NCBI GenBank assembly: GCA_049644325.1
Contig: JBARRR010000180.1
Location: 1 to 16,339, forward strand
DNA: 16,339 bases
Origin: DASZHA01 sp049644325
GTDB lineage: Bacteria; Chloroflexota; Dormibacteria; DASZGP01
Direction of reading: 5' to 3'
This document shows, in pieces, positions 14,839 to 16,339 of the stretch. The translations under genes were made by a program, and so were the position numbers. The notes under the pieces were generated by a model. That model was not told the DNA's origin. It ran no database searches and was given only the letters and a program-made list of their open reading frames with translations. Within the stretch, counting starts at the first letter, position 1. Each line of letters opens with the position of its first letter.

Positions 14839-14852
14839 AGTGGGGGATACGG

Positions 14853-15830
14853 ATGTCTGCGCAGTGGCCGGCTAAAGACCGGCGCGACCCTGTCGCGCGG
14901 CAGTCGAGGGACAGGCTGGCGGTATGGCTCGACGTGCACCCGGCCGAGTTGGCTGCGGTGTCGAAGACCTCCGCGACAGCGCTCGACAGCCTGGTTCACG
15001 CCGCCTGGCGGGCGGCCACGCATACCCCGCCGGGGAAGCCCCAGCACGACCAGCTGATGCTGGCGGCGCGGTCGATGGAGGGGATCGCCCGGGTCGACAC
15101 CGCCATCGGCATGGCCTACCGGCGGTTGGCCCAGACGTACCTGGAGGAGGCCCTCGACGTCCCGCGGCGGCCGGAGCGGGTCACCGTGTTCCTGGCCGCG
15201 ATCGACCACCTGGACATGATCGGGGCCGAGGACGGCCCGGCCGCGGTCCGCCAGCTGATCAGCCTGGCCGCGGAGCGGCTCCATGACTGGTCGGCCAGCA
15301 ACGCCCGGGTCCACGCGCTGGGTGAAGGCGTGTTCCTGGTCATCGCGCCGTCTCTGACCGAGCGGCAGGCGCCCAAGTTCGGCGACGATCTCGCGGCTGC
15401 GGCGATCGGCACCCTGGGTCGTCGGGCAAGTGATCCCGCGAACGGGCGCCGCGCCAACTCCGAGCCCGCGTTCACCCTCAGCATCGGTAGCGCCTCCGCC
15501 CCCAGCAACATGCTGCCAGCGTCGGTAATTGGCGCTGCCGACCGAGCTCTGCATCGCGCTTCCGCGAAGGGTGGCGGGCGCATCGTCCATGCCCGCCTGC
15601 GGGCGCCGGCTGCGCCCGACAGCGAGGTCACCCGCCGATTCGGCCAGCGCGTCCGCGAGCTGCGCATCGAGCTGGGCGTCTCGATGGAAGAGCTGGCCCG
15701 CAGGTCGGGGCTGCATCGCACCTACATCGCTGGCGTCGAGTCCGGACACCGGCACCCCACCCTGAAGAACATCGTCAAGCTGGCTGCCGGCCTCGGGCGC
15801 TCGGGCGCAGACCTCCTCGAAACCGTCTAG
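14853..15830 (+). CDS. Degenerate GGDEF domain fused to C-terminal XRE-type helix-turn-helix regulator
   Basis: A 325-residue soluble protein with three parts. Residues 1-105 are helical with no recognised domain. Residues 109-248 match the GGDEF fold without internal gaps through the signature region: VTVFLAAIDHLD (110-121), SLAAERL (137-143), FLVIAP (161-166), FTLSIGSAS (207-215) and AADRALHRASAKGGGRIVHA (228-247). Residues 262-325 are an XRE/Cro-type HTH (RFGQRVRELRIELGVSMEEL, then LARRSGLHRTYIAGVESGHR). The signature GGDEF/GGEEF reads GEGVF (157-161), the first metal Asp of DxD is Ala (A116) and no RxxD inhibitory site is present. It cannot be a normal diguanylate cyclase. The domain probably dimerises or senses a nucleotide to control DNA binding, which is inference. 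ATG 14853 is preceded by a G-rich stretch and a near-palindrome. It diverges from murE and lies 42 bp before folP. Confidence 0.86.
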   Translation: MSAQWPAKDRRDPVARQSRDRLAVWLDVHPAELAAVSKTSATALDSLVHAAWRAATHTPPGKPQHDQLMLAARSMEGIARVDTAIGMAYRRLAQTYLEEALDVPRRPERVTVFLAAIDHLDMIGAEDGPAAVRQLISLAAERLHDWSASNARVHALGEGVFLVIAPSLTERQAPKFGDDLAAAAIGTLGRRASDPANGRRANSEPAFTLSIGSASAPSNMLPASVIGAADRALHRASAKGGGRIVHARLRAPAAPDSEVTRRFGQRVRELRIELGVSMEELARRSGLHRTYIAGVESGHRHPTLKNIVKLAAGLGRSGADLLETV

Positions 15831-15860
15831 GTCGCTCAAACCCCGGCAATCGATCTGATC

Positions 15861-15866
15861 TAGGAT
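15861..15866 (+). promoter_or_regulatory. Putative -10 box of folP (TAGGAT)
   Basis: TAGGAT is followed by 6 nt and then the GTG start at 15873, the spacing expected of a leaderless transcript. No Shine-Dalgarno sequence is present in the 42-bp gap. Confidence 0.5.
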
Positions 15867-15872
15867 TCTGGC

Positions 15873-16339
15873 GTGGCTGCGGCCAACGGGGTGGATGAGG
15901 TGCAGGCGAGGCAGGCTCCTCGCTTCAAGTGGGGCGCGCGCACCTACGTGATGGGCATCGTCAACGTCACGCCGGACTCTTTCTCTGGTGACGGCGTGGC
16001 CGGCGACCCCGAGGCGGCGGTGGAGCAGGCGGTGCGGATGGAGGCAGAGGGCGCCGACGTGATCGACGTCGGCGGGATGTCCACCCGGCCGGGCCACACC
16101 GAGATCTCGGTCGAGGATGAGCGGCAGCGGGTCATGGCCGTGCTCCCCCAAATCGTCGACCGCGTCAGCATCCCGGTCAGTATCGACAGCTACCGCCACG
16201 ACGTCGCCGCCGCCGCCGTGGACGCCGGTGTCACCATCATCAACGACGTCTGGGGGCTCCGCCGCGACCCCCGGCTGGCGGACCTGGCGGCTCGGAGTGG
16301 CGCCTGGCTGGTGCTGATGCACAACCAGGACAACGCCAT
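15873..16339 (+). CDS. folP: Dihydropteroate synthase, partial (C-terminus beyond right edge)
   Basis: The visible 155 codons are the N-terminal half of FolP, a cytosolic TIM-barrel enzyme that joins p-aminobenzoate to 6-hydroxymethyl-dihydropterin pyrophosphate in folate synthesis and is the sulfonamide target. Signatures are MGIVNVTPDSFSGDG, DVIDVGGMSTRPG, IPVSIDSYR and IINDVWG, with LVLMHNQ near the edge. Compared with common forms, GGESTRPG has Met in place of Glu, SIDTxK reads SIDSYR and the MHM motif reads MHN. These may be lineage variants. GTG 15873 is chosen because it follows a TAGGAT box by 6 nt and leaves about 25 residues before the first strand. ATG 15951, within the first conserved strand, is too late. 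The gene follows the XRE/GGDEF regulator on the same strand but probably has its own promoter. Confidence 0.94.
   Translation, partial: MAAANGVDEVQARQAPRFKWGARTYVMGIVNVTPDSFSGDGVAGDPEAAVEQAVRMEAEGADVIDVGGMSTRPGHTEISVEDERQRVMAVLPQIVDRVSIPVSIDSYRHDVAAAAVDAGVTIINDVWGLRRDPRLADLAARSGAWLVLMHNQDNA

Noticed and set aside
14853..15830. Functional diguanylate cyclase
   Set aside because: The GGDEF signature, metal Asp and inhibitory site are all missing, so only the fold is retained.
14808..16322. Minus-strand open frame of about 504 codons opposite the regulator and folP
   Set aside because: Antisense to both XRE/GGDEF and FolP motifs. It runs across two genuine genes and the intergenic gap.

Overview
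This is a tightly packed, very GC-rich stretch of bacterial chromosome holding twelve protein genes, two of them cut by the window edges. I see no tRNA, rRNA, CRISPR array, insertion sequence or phage gene. The GC content, the housekeeping set (lysA, rsmG, murE, folP) and the cyclase-ATPase-TPR proteins suggest an uncultured soil-type lineage such as Chloroflexota or Candidatus Dormibacterota, or less likely an actinobacterium. The taxonomy is inference only.

Layout. Minus strand: a cyclase-like/AAA/TPR protein open at the left edge (1-2597), whose start codon overlaps the stop of lysA (2594-3886). A short divergent promoter region separates lysA from a plus-strand pair, a DUF2752 membrane protein (3938-4402) and the 16S rRNA methyltransferase rsmG (about 4399-5043). 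Minus strand again: a SnoaL/NTF2-like protein (5069-5521) and two tandem paralogous potassium-channel proteins (5587-7248 and 7259-8887). The channel pair diverges from a plus-strand cyclase/STAND-ATPase/TPR protein (8948-12235). That gene converges, with an 8-bp tail overlap, on a beta-propeller lipoprotein (12228-13205) coupled to murE (13202-14725). A 127-bp divergent region then leads to a plus-strand regulator made of a degenerate GGDEF domain plus an XRE helix-turn-helix (14853-15830), and to folP (15873 to the right edge).

How the genes fit together. lysA, murE, rsmG and folP are core biosynthesis or ribosome-modification genes. Between them sit signalling genes with paralogy and decay. 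Two class III cyclase-ATPase-TPR proteins are present, one with an intact cyclase site and one missing key residues. A GGDEF domain that has lost its catalytic and inhibitory motifs is fused to a DNA-binding domain. Two channel subunits each carry an RCK domain on both sides of the pore, with the Rossmann motif damaged in the N-terminal copy only.

Expression signals are unusually uniform. Five genes at the head of transcription units (lysA, DUF2752, the upstream channel gene, murE, folP) have a TANNNT box 6-10 nt before the start codon and no Shine-Dalgarno sequence, which implies leaderless mRNAs. Three same-strand junctions appear to use NTGA overlaps (ATGA, TTGA and possibly CTGA). No gene-free stretch exceeds 130 bp, and I found no convincing intrinsic terminator.
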